From Stutzerimonas stutzeri (GTDB lineage Bacteria > Pseudomonadota > Gammaproteobacteria > Pseudomonadales > Pseudomonadaceae): a DNA stretch of 64,000 nucleotides. Position numbers and translations under genes: made by a program. This document shows positions 8,711 through 17,126 of the stretch, one piece after another. Each line of letters begins with the position of its first letter. Positions within the stretch are counted from its first letter, which is position 1. The notes under the pieces were generated by a model. That model had not been told where the DNA came from, made no database searches, and worked only from the letters and a program-made list of their open reading frames with translations. The DNA is taken from positions 1,504,001 to 1,568,000 of the forward strand of contig NZ_CP046902.1 of the NCBI RefSeq assembly GCF_009789555.1, written 5' to 3'.

Positions 8711-8746
8711 ATACGATCTATTGAAATATATATTGATAAATCGTAT
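8711..8746. promoter_or_regulatory. Palindromic operator candidate for the BigR/SqrR-like repressor
   Basis: ATACGAT (8711-8717) and ATCGTAT (8740-8746) form a perfect 7-bp inverted repeat around an A/T-rich core containing AATATATATTG. BigR-type repressors bind similar AT-rich dyads between their own gene and divergent sulfur genes. The site lies 32 bp before the regulator ATG and 123 bp before the divergent membrane gene, so it could control both. Confidence 0.6.
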
Positions 8747-8777
8747 TGTCAAATTCACCTGACCCACCTGAATAAAA

Positions 8778-9116
8778 ATGGCCCACATGGCAGATCTCGA
8801 TATCGAAACGCTTCGTCGCAGTGCCGCGGACGCCTGCGGCTTGCTGAAAGTGCTCGGCAACCCTGACCGCCTGTTGTTGCTCTGCCAGCTGACCCAGGGC
8901 GAGCACTGCGTGGGTGACCTCGCCAGTGCGACGGGCATTGTGCAGCCGACCCTGTCGCAGCAGCTCACGGTGCTGCGCCACAACGGCTTGGTCAGCACCC
9001 GACGCGAGGGCAAGCAAGTGCATTACAGCATCGCCAGCCCTCAAGCGATGGAGGTCATGCAGGTGCTTTACCGGCTTTACTGTCAGCATCCCGAACGCGA
9101 GGAATCCTCGACATGA
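8778..9116 (+). CDS. ArsR/SmtB-family sulfide/persulfide-sensing repressor (BigR/SqrR-like)
   Basis: A 112-residue winged-helix regulator with the ArsR recognition helix (TGIVQPTLSQQLTVLRHNGLV). Cys36 (LLLLCQL) and Cys102 (RLYCQ) are 66 residues apart, the same spacing as the redox-sensing pair I recall for BigR (42/108) and SqrR (41/107), which form a polysulfide bridge on exposure to persulfide. It lacks the metal-site pattern of classical ArsR or SmtB. The gene is divergent from the dioxygenase unit and overlaps the next YeeE/YedE gene by ATGA, so repressor and transporters are co-expressed. Cys20 and Cys44 are extra cysteines of unknown role. Confidence 0.85.
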   Translation: MAHMADLDIETLRRSAADACGLLKVLGNPDRLLLLCQLTQGEHCVGDLASATGIVQPTLSQQLTVLRHNGLVSTRREGKQVHYSIASPQAMEVMQVLYRLYCQHPEREESST

Positions 9117-9544
9117 CGATTGATTGGGTACATTTCACACCCTGGTCCTCGCTCGCCGGGGGCGCGCTGATCGGTCTTGCTGCGGCCTTGTTTATTCTGT
9201 TGGGCGGGAGAATCGCGGGCGTCAGCGGCGTGATCGGCGGGTTGCTGCGGCCGGCCAAAGGCGATGTGCTCTGGCGTGTTGCATTCATTGCCGGGCTGGT
9301 GATCGCGCCGGTGCTGTTTCAGGCCGCGTTCGAGCAACGAGACATCGACGTAGAGGCGAGCACCTTGACCCTGATCGCGGCTGGTGTGTTGGTCGGGATC
9401 GGCACGCGGTATGGCTCCGGTTGTACGAGCGGGCATGGCGTCTGCGGGTTGTCGCGACGGTCGCCGCGCTCGCTGGTCGCGACGGCCGCCTTCATGGCCA
9501 GCGGCTTTCTAACCGTATTTGTCATCCGCCACCTGCTGGGCTGA
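9113..9544 (+). CDS. YeeE/YedE-family half-transporter, first subunit (PmpA-like)
   Basis: A 143-residue membrane protein with about four hydrophobic segments and the YeeE/YedE signature GSGCTSGHGVCGLSRRSPRS around residues 103-122, whose cysteines are thought to hand sulfur through the channel (thiosulfate or related sulfur compounds in the TsuA branch). Two half-length YeeE/YedE proteins in tandem are a common arrangement beside persulfide dioxygenases. The start codon overlaps the regulator stop (ATGA). The likely role is moving a reactive sulfur species across the inner membrane. The exact substrate cannot be read from the sequence. Confidence 0.85.
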   Translation: MTIDWVHFTPWSSLAGGALIGLAAALFILLGGRIAGVSGVIGGLLRPAKGDVLWRVAFIAGLVIAPVLFQAAFEQRDIDVEASTLTLIAAGVLVGIGTRYGSGCTSGHGVCGLSRRSPRSLVATAAFMASGFLTVFVIRHLLG

Positions 9545-9553
9545 GGAGTTGCC

Positions 9554-9979
9554 ATGAAATTACTGAGCGCCTTTATAGCGGGGCTGGTTTTCGGCCTCGG
9601 CCTGATCCTGTCTGGGATGGCCGATCCGTCCAAAGTGATCGCCTTTCTCGATCTGGCCGGGCCGTGGGACCCCTCGCTCGCGTTCGTTATGGGCGGTGCG
9701 ATTGCGGTCGCCAGTGTCGGGTTCTATTTCGCCTCCAAACGGTCCCGGGCGGTGCTGGGAGATATCATGCGAATGCCCACCGCCACCCGGATCGATCGCC
9801 CTCTTGTACTGGGCAGCCTGGTATTCGGAGCGGGATGGGGGCTGGCTGGCTATTGTCCGGGTCCGGCGGTCGCGACGCTTTTGAGTGGTCGGAGCGAACC
9901 GCTGATCTTTGTCCTCGCCATGTTGGCAGGTATGGCGCTCTACGAGTTGCAGACACGCTTTTCAGGGAAGCCGCAGTGA
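9554..9979 (+). CDS. YeeE/YedE-family half-transporter, second subunit (PmpB-like, DUF6691)
   Basis: A 141-residue partner of the preceding gene, 9 nt downstream. It opens with a transmembrane helix (LLSAFIAGLVFGLGLILSGM), has the family phrase MADPSKVIAFLDLAGPWDPSLA, and carries GAGWGLAGYCPGPA with the conserved Cys near residue 102. The two halves together equal one full-length YeeE/YedE transporter. Start is the ATG at 9554 with GAGGAG about 6 nt upstream. Co-transcription with the regulator and the following exporter is likely. Confidence 0.85.
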   Translation: MKLLSAFIAGLVFGLGLILSGMADPSKVIAFLDLAGPWDPSLAFVMGGAIAVASVGFYFASKRSRAVLGDIMRMPTATRIDRPLVLGSLVFGAGWGLAGYCPGPAVATLLSGRSEPLIFVLAMLAGMALYELQTRFSGKPQ

Positions 9980-10033
9980 AACGTTGCGGTCGCTGTAAAT
10001 CGAAAGGTGATCCAAGGCTTCCGGAGCGCAACG

Positions 10034-10816
10034 ATGGTTGAGATCGGGCTCGGGCTATTGGTCGGCCTCGTCCTGGCGCTGACGGGTGCTGGCGGCGGCA
10101 TCCTCACCGTGCCGTTGCTGATCTTCGTGGTCGGGCTCGAGCTGCATCAGGCCGCGCCCATCGGGTTGATGGCGGTCGGGCTTGCCGCATGGGTTGGGGC
10201 GGTGATTGGGCTGAGGGACGGCATTGTCCGTTACAAGGCGGCGGCGCTGATGGCCTGCTGCGGTGTGTTGCTCGCGCCCGTCGGCGTCTGGGTGGCCGGG
10301 CGGGTAGCGCACGATGTGCTCGCCGTGGTGTTTGCGCTGGTGATGTTCTGGGTTGCCTTCAGGGCATTCAGGCGCCCGCCGAGCGATGACACGACCCCGA
10401 GGGCCGTGCCCTGTCGGTTGAATCCCGACACGGGCCGTTTCCACTGGACGTCCCGCTGCGCGGCCACTGTCGCCGCGTCCGGCACCTTGGCCGGTTTCCT
10501 CTCCGGCTTGCTGGGGGTCGGCGGCGGGTTCGTGCTGGTGCCGGCGCTCAGTCGCTTCAGTGATCTGCCGATGCATTCGATTGCCGCCACGTCGTTGGCG
10601 GTCATCGGCCTGGTGTCGGTCAGCGGCGTGTTGTCCGCCGCGCTGACGGGTAGCATTCAGTGGGCAGTGGCGCTGCCGTTCTCGGCCGGTGCGGTGCTGG
10701 GGATGTTCGCCGGCCGCATGGTTTCATCTCGCCTGGACGGGCGCCTGCTGCAGCGAGGCTTCGGGTTGGTCGCGGCTGTTGCCGCGTCGGCCTTGCTGCT
10801 TCAAGTCGCCTTCTGA
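10034..10816 (+). CDS. Sulfite exporter TauE/SafE family protein
   Basis: A 260-residue polytopic membrane protein with about seven or eight hydrophobic segments in two similar halves: GAGGGILTVPLL near residue 25 and GVGGGFVLVPAL near residue 171 are the paired TauE/SafE signatures. Members export sulfite or sulfoacetate-type anions. Here the product of the persulfide dioxygenase is sulfite, so efflux of that product is a sensible role (inferred from context). The ATG at 10034 with GGAG at 8 nt is preferred over a GTG at 10007. Confidence 0.85.
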   Translation: MVEIGLGLLVGLVLALTGAGGGILTVPLLIFVVGLELHQAAPIGLMAVGLAAWVGAVIGLRDGIVRYKAAALMACCGVLLAPVGVWVAGRVAHDVLAVVFALVMFWVAFRAFRRPPSDDTTPRAVPCRLNPDTGRFHWTSRCAATVAASGTLAGFLSGLLGVGGGFVLVPALSRFSDLPMHSIAATSLAVIGLVSVSGVLSAALTGSIQWAVALPFSAGAVLGMFAGRMVSSRLDGRLLQRGFGLVAAVAASALLLQVAF

Positions 10817-10868
10817 TCGCACACCCGCAGGTGGCAAACCAGACACCTGCGCGCGACCGGATAAGACG

Positions 10869-12257
10869 TTAGCCTTCCTGAACCGGCAGGTTTGCCGCCT
10901 TCCAGGCCATCCAGGAACCGGGGACATTGGCCACATCACAAAAGCCGGCCTTCTTGAGGATGCTGGCGGCGATGGAGGCGCGATAGCCGGAGCCGCAGTA
11001 GGTGGCGGTGGTCTTGTCCGGATCCAGCTCGTTGAGCCGGTCAGCAAGGTGCGCGACGAAGATGTGCCTAGCGCCAGGCACCCGGCCCGCCGCGACCTCT
11101 TGAGGGCTGCGTACATCCAGCACCTGCACATCGGGCGCTTCACGACGTGCATTCAGTTCATGAACCGTCCATTCCTGAAGCCTGTTCAGCGGTAGCGCCG
11201 CGTTCTGCCAGTCCGTCATGCCGTTGCGTAGATAGCCGCGAATATCGTCAAGGCCTATCCGGTAGAGCTGGGTGACAGCCTGGTGAACATCGTCGGCCGA
11301 TTCGCCCACCAGCAGGATCGGGCGAGCGTCGTCGAGCATCCAGCCAGCCCAGTTCACGAACTCGTTGCGCAGGGCAATGTTGATCGCCCCGGGCACGTGC
11401 CCGCCGCCAAACGCGAGGATCGAGCGGACGTCCACGACCTGCATGCCGCGCGCCGCCAGTGTCTCGAACTCGGACGGCGCGAGTGGCGGTGGTAGGGAAG
11501 CGCCCTCCATCTGTACGGCCGAACGCACGTTCAGCTGTTTCAGGCGCGCGTAGTGACGGGGTGGTTCCGGCATGTCCGCCAGTAGCCAATCGATAAACTC
11601 GTCCTCGCTCCGCTGCTCGCGCAACGCGGGGTTGAAGAGACGCTCGCTGCCGAGCGTGGAGTGGCGTCGGTCGCCGATGGATTTGCCGCAGGCCGAGCCG
11701 GCGCCGTGGCAGGGGTAGATTTCGATCCGGTCGCCAAGGGGCAGGTAGTGATCGAAAAGTGTGTGGTACAGCGCGCCGGCGAGTTTTCGTTCACTGCCTT
11801 CGCCCAGCAGGTCGGGGCGCCCGACGTCCAGGTTGAACAGGGTGTCGCCGGTAAACAGCGCGATCGGCTGGTCGCCCTGCTGGGCGTCGAACAGCTGCAG
11901 GGAGATGTGTTCTGGCGTATGCCCGGGCGTGTGCATGACTTGCAACGTGGCCTGCCCGAGCTCTATGGTCTCGCCACCGCTGACCTGGCGAAGCTCGAAC
12001 TCGTAGTTATCCGCGCGACCGCCGATGATCTGTGCCCCGGTGCGCTTCGCCAGCGCCTGGGCGCCGGACACGAAGTCGGCATGGATATGTGTTTCGATGG
12101 CGTAGGCGATTCGCAGGCCTCGCGCCTTGGCCATTTGCAGGTAGATATCGATGTCGCGGCGGGGGTCGATGACCGCGGCTACCGCGGCCTTGCTGTCGCC
12201 GATCAGATAGGAAATCTGCGCCAGGCCGTCTGTATAAAAAGGTTCGAAAACAAGCAT
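10869..12257 (-). CDS. MBL-fold persulfide dioxygenase / double rhodanese fusion
   Basis: A 462-residue protein: MBL domain at about 1-240, a first rhodanese domain at about 260-350 and a second at about 365-460. The metal motif is THIHADF (56-62): the first two histidines and Asp are kept, but the second-site His is Phe, as expected for a mononuclear iron enzyme. The first rhodanese has no active-site Cys (LVGESADD). The second has Cys421 in TYCGSGYRAS and should be active. Such fusions cleave persulfide to sulfite and transfer sulfane sulfur to thiosulfate. The ATG at 12257 follows GGAGG. The gene converges with the TauE/SafE gene. Confidence 0.88.
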   Translation of the reverse strand: MLVFEPFYTDGLAQISYLIGDSKAAVAAVIDPRRDIDIYLQMAKARGLRIAYAIETHIHADFVSGAQALAKRTGAQIIGGRADNYEFELRQVSGGETIELGQATLQVMHTPGHTPEHISLQLFDAQQGDQPIALFTGDTLFNLDVGRPDLLGEGSERKLAGALYHTLFDHYLPLGDRIEIYPCHGAGSACGKSIGDRRHSTLGSERLFNPALREQRSEDEFIDWLLADMPEPPRHYARLKQLNVRSAVQMEGASLPPPLAPSEFETLAARGMQVVDVRSILAFGGGHVPGAINIALRNEFVNWAGWMLDDARPILLVGESADDVHQAVTQLYRIGLDDIRGYLRNGMTDWQNAALPLNRLQEWTVHELNARREAPDVQVLDVRSPQEVAAGRVPGARHIFVAHLADRLNELDPDKTTATYCGSGYRASIAASILKKAGFCDVANVPGSWMAWKAANLPVQEG

Positions 12258-12346
12258 TGCCACCTCCGACGATGGTTAACGGATTGCTCAGTCAACTATT
12301 CGGACGGTGTGCGTGGCTGGACGTTCAGGCTATCGAGATGCCGTCA

Positions 12347-13681
12347 TCAGGGAGCGGGAGCCTGCAGGCTGACCACCAGCTCGACGACGAGACCATCCGC
12401 CTGCGGTACGAAACGCAGATCGCAGGCACAGCGCTCGGCGATCGCCTTGACAATGGACAGGCCCAGACCACTGCCTTCACCTTCGCCGCTGCGCCAGAAG
12501 CGCTCCGTCAGACGCTCGAGCATTTCCGGCGGGATGGCCGAGCCGTGATCCTGCACGCTGAAGCGAACCCGGCTTTCATCCAGCTGGGAGATCGTCAAGC
12601 GGATGGTCGTGCCGTCCTGGGTATGGCGGCGGGCATTGTCGAGCAGGTTGCGCAATGCCGCGACCGCCAGGGTGGGCGGCATCGCCAGTGGGCGAAGGGA
12701 GACCTCTTGCGCCCCGCACAGCTCGATGTGCGGCCCAGGCTGCTGGCTGGCGTCAGCGATCGCCAGTTGCGCGACTTCGAGCGCCGTGCAACTGAGCCCG
12801 TCATCAAAGGACACGCGGCCTTCCACTCGCGCCAGCATGAGCAGCTGTTCGAGGATCCGGTGCAGACGATCCGTGCCGACCTCGGCCTGGGCCAATGCCC
12901 GTTTCGCGGTATCGCCCTCGGTCATGGCCGCCACCTGCAGGTGGGTCTTGATGGCGGTCAGCGGGCTGCGCAGTTCATGGGCGGCGTCATCGGTCAGCCG
13001 GCGTTCGCGTTCGAGCATGTGCGCGATCCGCGCGAACAGCTGGTTCTGGGTTTCGACCAGGGGCGTCAGCTCTCGCGGCAGTCGCTCGATGTGCAACGGC
13101 TCCACCGAGTCGGCGCTGCGTTGCGCCAGGGCCGTGCGGATTCGTCTGAGCGGCGCTAGGCCGTTGCCGATTCCGATCCACAACACGATCAGGCTGCCCA
13201 GCAACGCGACGAAAACCGGCAGTGCTGCGGCCAGGAGCACCGAGCGCTGGAGTGCGGTGCGCTCGTCAAGGCGATCGGCCGTGGTGATGCGCATGCCGTT
13301 CTGGATGAAGGTGAAGCTACGCCAGGCGGTATCGCCGATCATCTGGTCGTGGAAGCCGGTGCGCTGAGCGTCGAGTGCACTGTCAGGCGCCGCATGGCTG
13401 CGCGCCAGGATTTCACCCCGCAAGGAGCTGATCTGGCAGGCCAGGCCGTTTTCGATGCCCAGCTGTTCCGCACTCAGCCGGGTGATCCCGCCTTCGCCCA
13501 GTTGCGGCTGCGGCAATTGCACGAGCAAGCCCGCAACCATCCGCGCCGACGCAGCAAGGCGCTGATCGAGGGACTGCATCAACTGATTGCGAACGTCGAA
13601 GAGCATCCAGGTCGCGGCCAGCGCCCAGAGCAGCACGAAGGCCGAGCCAAGGGTAAGGGTCAGGCGCAGGCGCAAGCTCAT
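12347..13681 (-). CDS. Sensor histidine kinase (QseC/PmrB-like)
   Basis: A 444-residue kinase: N-terminal membrane helix (about 8-28), a periplasmic sensor of about 120 residues, a second helix (about 148-172), a HAMP-like linker, the phosphoacceptor block DDAAHELRSPLTAIKTHL with His235, and a C-terminal ATPase domain with N, G1 (VQDHGSAIP) and G2 (GSGLGLSIV) boxes. Its start overlaps the regulator stop by 4 nt, so the pair is translated together. The order kinase, regulator, dsbD matches P. aeruginosa PA2480, PA2479, PA2478 (from memory). The signal is unknown. Proximity to the Dsb and cytochrome genes suggests periplasmic redox or metal stress. Confidence 0.88.
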   Translation of the reverse strand: MSLRLRLTLTLGSAFVLLWALAATWMLFDVRNQLMQSLDQRLAASARMVAGLLVQLPQPQLGEGGITRLSAEQLGIENGLACQISSLRGEILARSHAAPDSALDAQRTGFHDQMIGDTAWRSFTFIQNGMRITTADRLDERTALQRSVLLAAALPVFVALLGSLIVLWIGIGNGLAPLRRIRTALAQRSADSVEPLHIERLPRELTPLVETQNQLFARIAHMLERERRLTDDAAHELRSPLTAIKTHLQVAAMTEGDTAKRALAQAEVGTDRLHRILEQLLMLARVEGRVSFDDGLSCTALEVAQLAIADASQQPGPHIELCGAQEVSLRPLAMPPTLAVAALRNLLDNARRHTQDGTTIRLTISQLDESRVRFSVQDHGSAIPPEMLERLTERFWRSGEGEGSGLGLSIVKAIAERCACDLRFVPQADGLVVELVVSLQAPAP

Positions 13682-14373
13682 GGGTCGGGTGCCTCGGTGG
13701 GAGCCGACGCATGGCCGGCAGGGCCGAGGCGATAACCTATCCCCCTGACGGTTTCGACGATGCCGTTACCCAGCTTGCGCCTGAGATGGTGGATATGGAC
13801 ATTCAGGGCGTTGCTTTCGACGTCATCGCCCAGCCCGTACACGGCGTCCTTGAGCTGCTCGGCCGATAGTACGCGGCCGGGGTTCTGCAGCAGCGCCTGG
13901 AGCAGCGCCTGTTCACGGCGCGACAGGTCTACGGGTTCGCCTGCCATGAACGCCGCACAGGCAGCGGGATCGTAGCTCAGCGTCCCGTGTTCGATCATCT
14001 GCGTAGCCCGACCGGCAGCGCGGCGCAGCAGGGCATGCAGGCGGGCGGCGAGTTCACGCAGGTCGAAGGGCTTGACGAGGTAGTCGTCAGCGCCTGCCTG
14101 AAGCCCGGATACCCGCTCGGTCACCGCGTCCCGGGCAGTCAGGATCAGCACAGGCAGCTCGAGGCCACGGCGGCGCAGGCGCTGGAGAAAGCGCAGGCCG
14201 TCTTCGTCAGGCAGGCCCAGATCGAGAATGATCAGGTCGAAGCTGGCTGTGCGCAGCAGCGAGTCGGCCTGCCCGGCCGTAGCGGCATGGGCCACGCTGA
14301 AGCCCTGGGCTTCGAGCCCGGCGACGATGCCACTGGCGATCAGTGCGTTGTCTTCTGTCAGCAGTACGTGCAT
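13678..14373 (-). CDS. OmpR/PhoB-family response regulator
   Basis: A 231-residue regulator. The receiver domain (1-118) has the acidic pair ED at 7-8, phosphoacceptor Asp51 (IILDLGLPDEDG), a Thr in LILTARD and the conserved Lys in YLVKPFD. The C-terminal winged helix (about 130-220) ends with NALNVHIHHLRRKLGNGIVETVRGIGYRL, typical of the QseB/PmrA branch. The start at 14373 gives a normal family length, and an upstream extension has no support. It is divergent from dsbD, with a TTAAT direct repeat in the shared promoter region. Confidence 0.9.
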   Translation of the reverse strand: MHVLLTEDNALIASGIVAGLEAQGFSVAHAATAGQADSLLRTASFDLIILDLGLPDEDGLRFLQRLRRRGLELPVLILTARDAVTERVSGLQAGADDYLVKPFDLRELAARLHALLRRAAGRATQMIEHGTLSYDPAACAAFMAGEPVDLSRREQALLQALLQNPGRVLSAEQLKDAVYGLGDDVESNALNVHIHHLRRKLGNGIVETVRGIGYRLGPAGHASAPTEAPDP

Positions 14374-14501
14374 GTGGGAATCGCTTGATAGGCAGCAGTC
14401 AGTATCGTCCGCCTGGATTAACGGCGCGTTAGCAGATGGTACGCCGAGTTGCTCGTGCCTCAACGCCTCTCAGCCTTACAGGTTGTGTCCGGGCAAGCCT
14501 C

Positions 14502-14518
14502 GTTAATCGCCTCTTAAT
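14502..14518 (+). promoter_or_regulatory. Direct-repeat response-regulator site upstream of dsbD
   Basis: GTTAAT-N5-CTTAAT (14502-14507 and 14513-14518), an 11-bp period like the PmrA/QseB half-site pair CTTAAT-N5-CTTAAT. It lies 48 bp before the dsbD ATG and 129 bp before the divergent regulator gene. The regulator next door belongs to the family that uses this spacing. Confidence 0.6.
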
Positions 14519-14565
14519 CCCGAGTCGGCAAGCTCGCCGTCGAATCGGGTAATCGGGTGTTGTGC

Positions 14566-16311
14566 ATGCGAGCGCTTTTTATCTTTCTGGCCTGCTGCCT
14601 ATGGTCCGTGCAGCTGGCGAACGCTTCGCCGTTCACCTTCGGTCAGAAGCAGCAGGACTTTCTGCCCGTGGACGAAGCGTTCACGCTGCACGTCGAGCAG
14701 CCTGACGCTGGCGGAGTCGTGCTGCGCTGGGACATTGCGCCCGGCTATTACCTCTACCAGGAGCGCCTGCGATTCGCAGGGCTGCCACCGGGGATCGAGC
14801 CCCAGTTGCCGCCTGGCGAGGCGTACCACGACGAATATTTTGGTGATTCGCGAATCTATCGCGACAGCCTGGAAGTGCAGCTCCCCGATGCGGATCTCGC
14901 GTCGCTTGAACTCGGCTGGCAAGGCTGCGCCGATGCCGGCCTGTGCTATCCGCCGCAGAGCCGCACGGTAGAGCTGGGCGGCAGCAGCACCCCTCCGTCC
15001 ATGCCGGTTCAGGCCGACGACCAGGCCCTGGCCAGCGGGCTACAGCAGCAGTCGCTGGGCTGGAGCCTGCTGATCTTCTTCGGACTCGGCCTGCTGCTTG
15101 CCTTTGCGCCCTGTTCGCTGCCGATGCTACCCATCCTGGCCGGCATCGTGGTGGGTAGCCAGGCCGGGCCTCGCCGCGGCATGGCGCTGGCTGGCGCCTA
15201 TGTATTCAGCATGGCGCTGGTCTACGCCGCCCTCGGAGTGGTGGCGGCGCTACTGGGTGCGAATCTGCAGGGATGGCTGATGCAGCCGTGGCTGATCGCA
15301 AGTTTCGCTGGCCTGTTCGTGCTGCTGTCCTTACCTATGTTCGGCTTCTTCGAACTGCAACTGCCGGCGGGCCTGCGTGATCGGCTGGAGCAGGCCGGCC
15401 GCCAGCGCCGGGGCGGCAGCCTCGCCGGGGCCAGCGCGTTGGGTGTGTTGTCCGGGCTGCTGGTGGGCCCTTGCATGACCGCACCGCTGGCCGCGGCGCT
15501 GCTGTACATCGCCCAAAGCGGCGACGCCCTGAACGGTGGCCTGGTGTTGTTCGCGCTGGGCCTGGGGATCGGTACGCCGTTGGTGCTGCTGGTGACAGTG
15601 GGCAATCGCTTCCTGCCCAAGCCTGGGCCGTGGATGGATCGCGTCAAGGTGTCCTTCGGTTTCCTGTTTCTGGTCGCCGCCCTCTACGTGCTGCGTCCGC
15701 TGTTGTCCGACCCACTCTGGGTAGGGCTGTGGGGCGCGCTTCTGGTCGTGGGCGCCAGCGGGCTGTTGCACCTGTCGCGGGAACTGGTGCGGCATCAGGC
15801 GCTCAGCCGCGCGGTGGCGTCGCTGGCTGGTATATGGGGCGTAGCGTTGCTGCTCGGAGCGGCTGGCGGCGCACAGGACGTCTTGCGGCCGCTCGGTGTA
15901 TTCACGGGCAGCGTTGCGTCCTCGCAAGGTGCAGAGCCTGCACACGGATTTGTCGGCTTCAGCGAGCCGGCCGACCTTGATCGTGAGCTGGCTGCCGCCA
16001 GGGCCGCGGGCCAGTGGGTGCTGGTGGACTACTACGCCGACTGGTGCGTGTCCTGCAAGGTCATGGAAAAGGAGGTGTTCGGCGACGCGCAGGTGCAGGC
16101 GGCGCTAACTGGCGTGCGGATTCTGCGGCCGGACGTGACGCAGACCGATCCCGCCAGTCGTGAGCTGCTGAACCGCTATCAGGTCATGGGGCCGCCGACG
16201 CTGCTCTTCATCGGCCCGGACGGGGAAGAGCGACGTACCCAGCGCATCACCGGCGAGGTCGATGCGAATCAATTTCTGAACAGATGGAACCAGACTATGG
16301 AGCGTGGCTGA
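14566..16311 (+). CDS. dsbD: Thiol:disulfide interchange protein DsbD (second-copy type)
   Basis: A 581-residue DsbD. Signal peptide about 1-20 (ending ANA), periplasmic alpha domain with the Cys pair C121/C127 (GCADAGLC), eight-helix membrane domain with one essential Cys in LAFAPCSLPMLP and another in LVGPCMTAPLAA, and a C-terminal thioredoxin domain with C494/C497 (DWCVSCK). It moves electrons from cytoplasmic thioredoxin to periplasmic thiol proteins. The TlpA-like protein and DsbG that follow are natural acceptors. The next gene starts in the stop codon (TGATG). The ATG at 14566 has only a weak ribosome-binding site. Confidence 0.93.
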   Translation: MRALFIFLACCLWSVQLANASPFTFGQKQQDFLPVDEAFTLHVEQPDAGGVVLRWDIAPGYYLYQERLRFAGLPPGIEPQLPPGEAYHDEYFGDSRIYRDSLEVQLPDADLASLELGWQGCADAGLCYPPQSRTVELGGSSTPPSMPVQADDQALASGLQQQSLGWSLLIFFGLGLLLAFAPCSLPMLPILAGIVVGSQAGPRRGMALAGAYVFSMALVYAALGVVAALLGANLQGWLMQPWLIASFAGLFVLLSLPMFGFFELQLPAGLRDRLEQAGRQRRGGSLAGASALGVLSGLLVGPCMTAPLAAALLYIAQSGDALNGGLVLFALGLGIGTPLVLLVTVGNRFLPKPGPWMDRVKVSFGFLFLVAALYVLRPLLSDPLWVGLWGALLVVGASGLLHLSRELVRHQALSRAVASLAGIWGVALLLGAAGGAQDVLRPLGVFTGSVASSQGAEPAHGFVGFSEPADLDRELAAARAAGQWVLVDYYADWCVSCKVMEKEVFGDAQVQAALTGVRILRPDVTQTDPASRELLNRYQVMGPPTLLFIGPDGEERRTQRITGEVDANQFLNRWNQTMERG

Positions 16312-17126
16312 TGCTGACGATCAACCTGGGGCCACTGGCACTTGCCGTCCCACATGTGCTGATGCTGGTGAGCCTGTTTATAGCGATGCTGACCGGCTGG
16401 TGGGTTGGGCGGCGCAGCGAGCGGAATCCGGAACAACAGCTCTTCAGGCTGCTGCTGGTGGCGCTACTGGTCGCGCGGCTGGCCTTCGTGCTGGTGTACG
16501 TCGAGCATTTCCGAGATGAGCCCTGGCGCGTGATCGACATACGTGACGGCGGTTTTATTGCCTGGCCGGGCTTGGTGGTGGCCGTTCTGTTGGGCTCCTT
16601 GCTGGCCTGGCGCGACAGCGGGCTGCGCCGACCGCTGGGCGCAGCGGTGCTGGTGGGTGTGCTCAGCTGGGGGTTCGGGACCTTTGCGTTGCACGCGTTC
16701 GAGCAGGGCACGCGACTGCCTGAGATGGGCCTGCGGGACAACGGGGGTAAACCCGTCGCCTTGCAGGATTACGTTGGCAAGCCGCTGGTGGTCAACCTGT
16801 GGGCCACTTGGTGCCCGCCCTGTCGGCGTGAAATGCCGGTCCTTGCGCAGGCGCAACAAGAAAACACCGACGTGACCTTTCTGTTCGTCAACCAGGGCGA
16901 GGGCGAGCGATTGATCGCCGACTTCCTCGAAGCCGAAGGGCTCGGCCTGGAAAACGTTCTGCTCGACACCGGCGGTCGTCTGGGCCAGCACGTAGGGTCT
17001 GCGTCGCTGCCCACCACGCTTTTTTATGACGCCGAGGGACGCCAAGTTGGCAGCCATCTCGGTGAACTGTCCCGTGCCAGCCTGGCGCGCGCCCTTGAGC
17101 AACTAGAGGTCAAAACCCAGCCATGA
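16311..17126 (+). CDS. Membrane-anchored TlpA/DsbE-like thioredoxin
   Basis: A 271-residue protein. The first 130 residues are a polytopic membrane part (helices near 10-30, 45-65, 85-100, 108-130) resembling the opening of prolipoprotein diacylglyceryl transferase. The rest is a TlpA-family thioredoxin domain with C168/C171 (WATWCPPC) and the cis-Pro region SASLPTTLF. It is expected to act as a periplasmic thiol reductant supplied by DsbD. It is tightly coupled to dsbD (1-nt overlap) and dsbG (ATGA overlap), equivalent in position to PA2477. A role in reducing apocytochrome haem-binding cysteines for the adjacent c-type cytochromes is possible but inferred. Confidence 0.85.
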   Translation: MLTINLGPLALAVPHVLMLVSLFIAMLTGWWVGRRSERNPEQQLFRLLLVALLVARLAFVLVYVEHFRDEPWRVIDIRDGGFIAWPGLVVAVLLGSLLAWRDSGLRRPLGAAVLVGVLSWGFGTFALHAFEQGTRLPEMGLRDNGGKPVALQDYVGKPLVVNLWATWCPPCRREMPVLAQAQQENTDVTFLFVNQGEGERLIADFLEAEGLGLENVLLDTGGRLGQHVGSASLPTTLFYDAEGRQVGSHLGELSRASLARALEQLEVKTQP

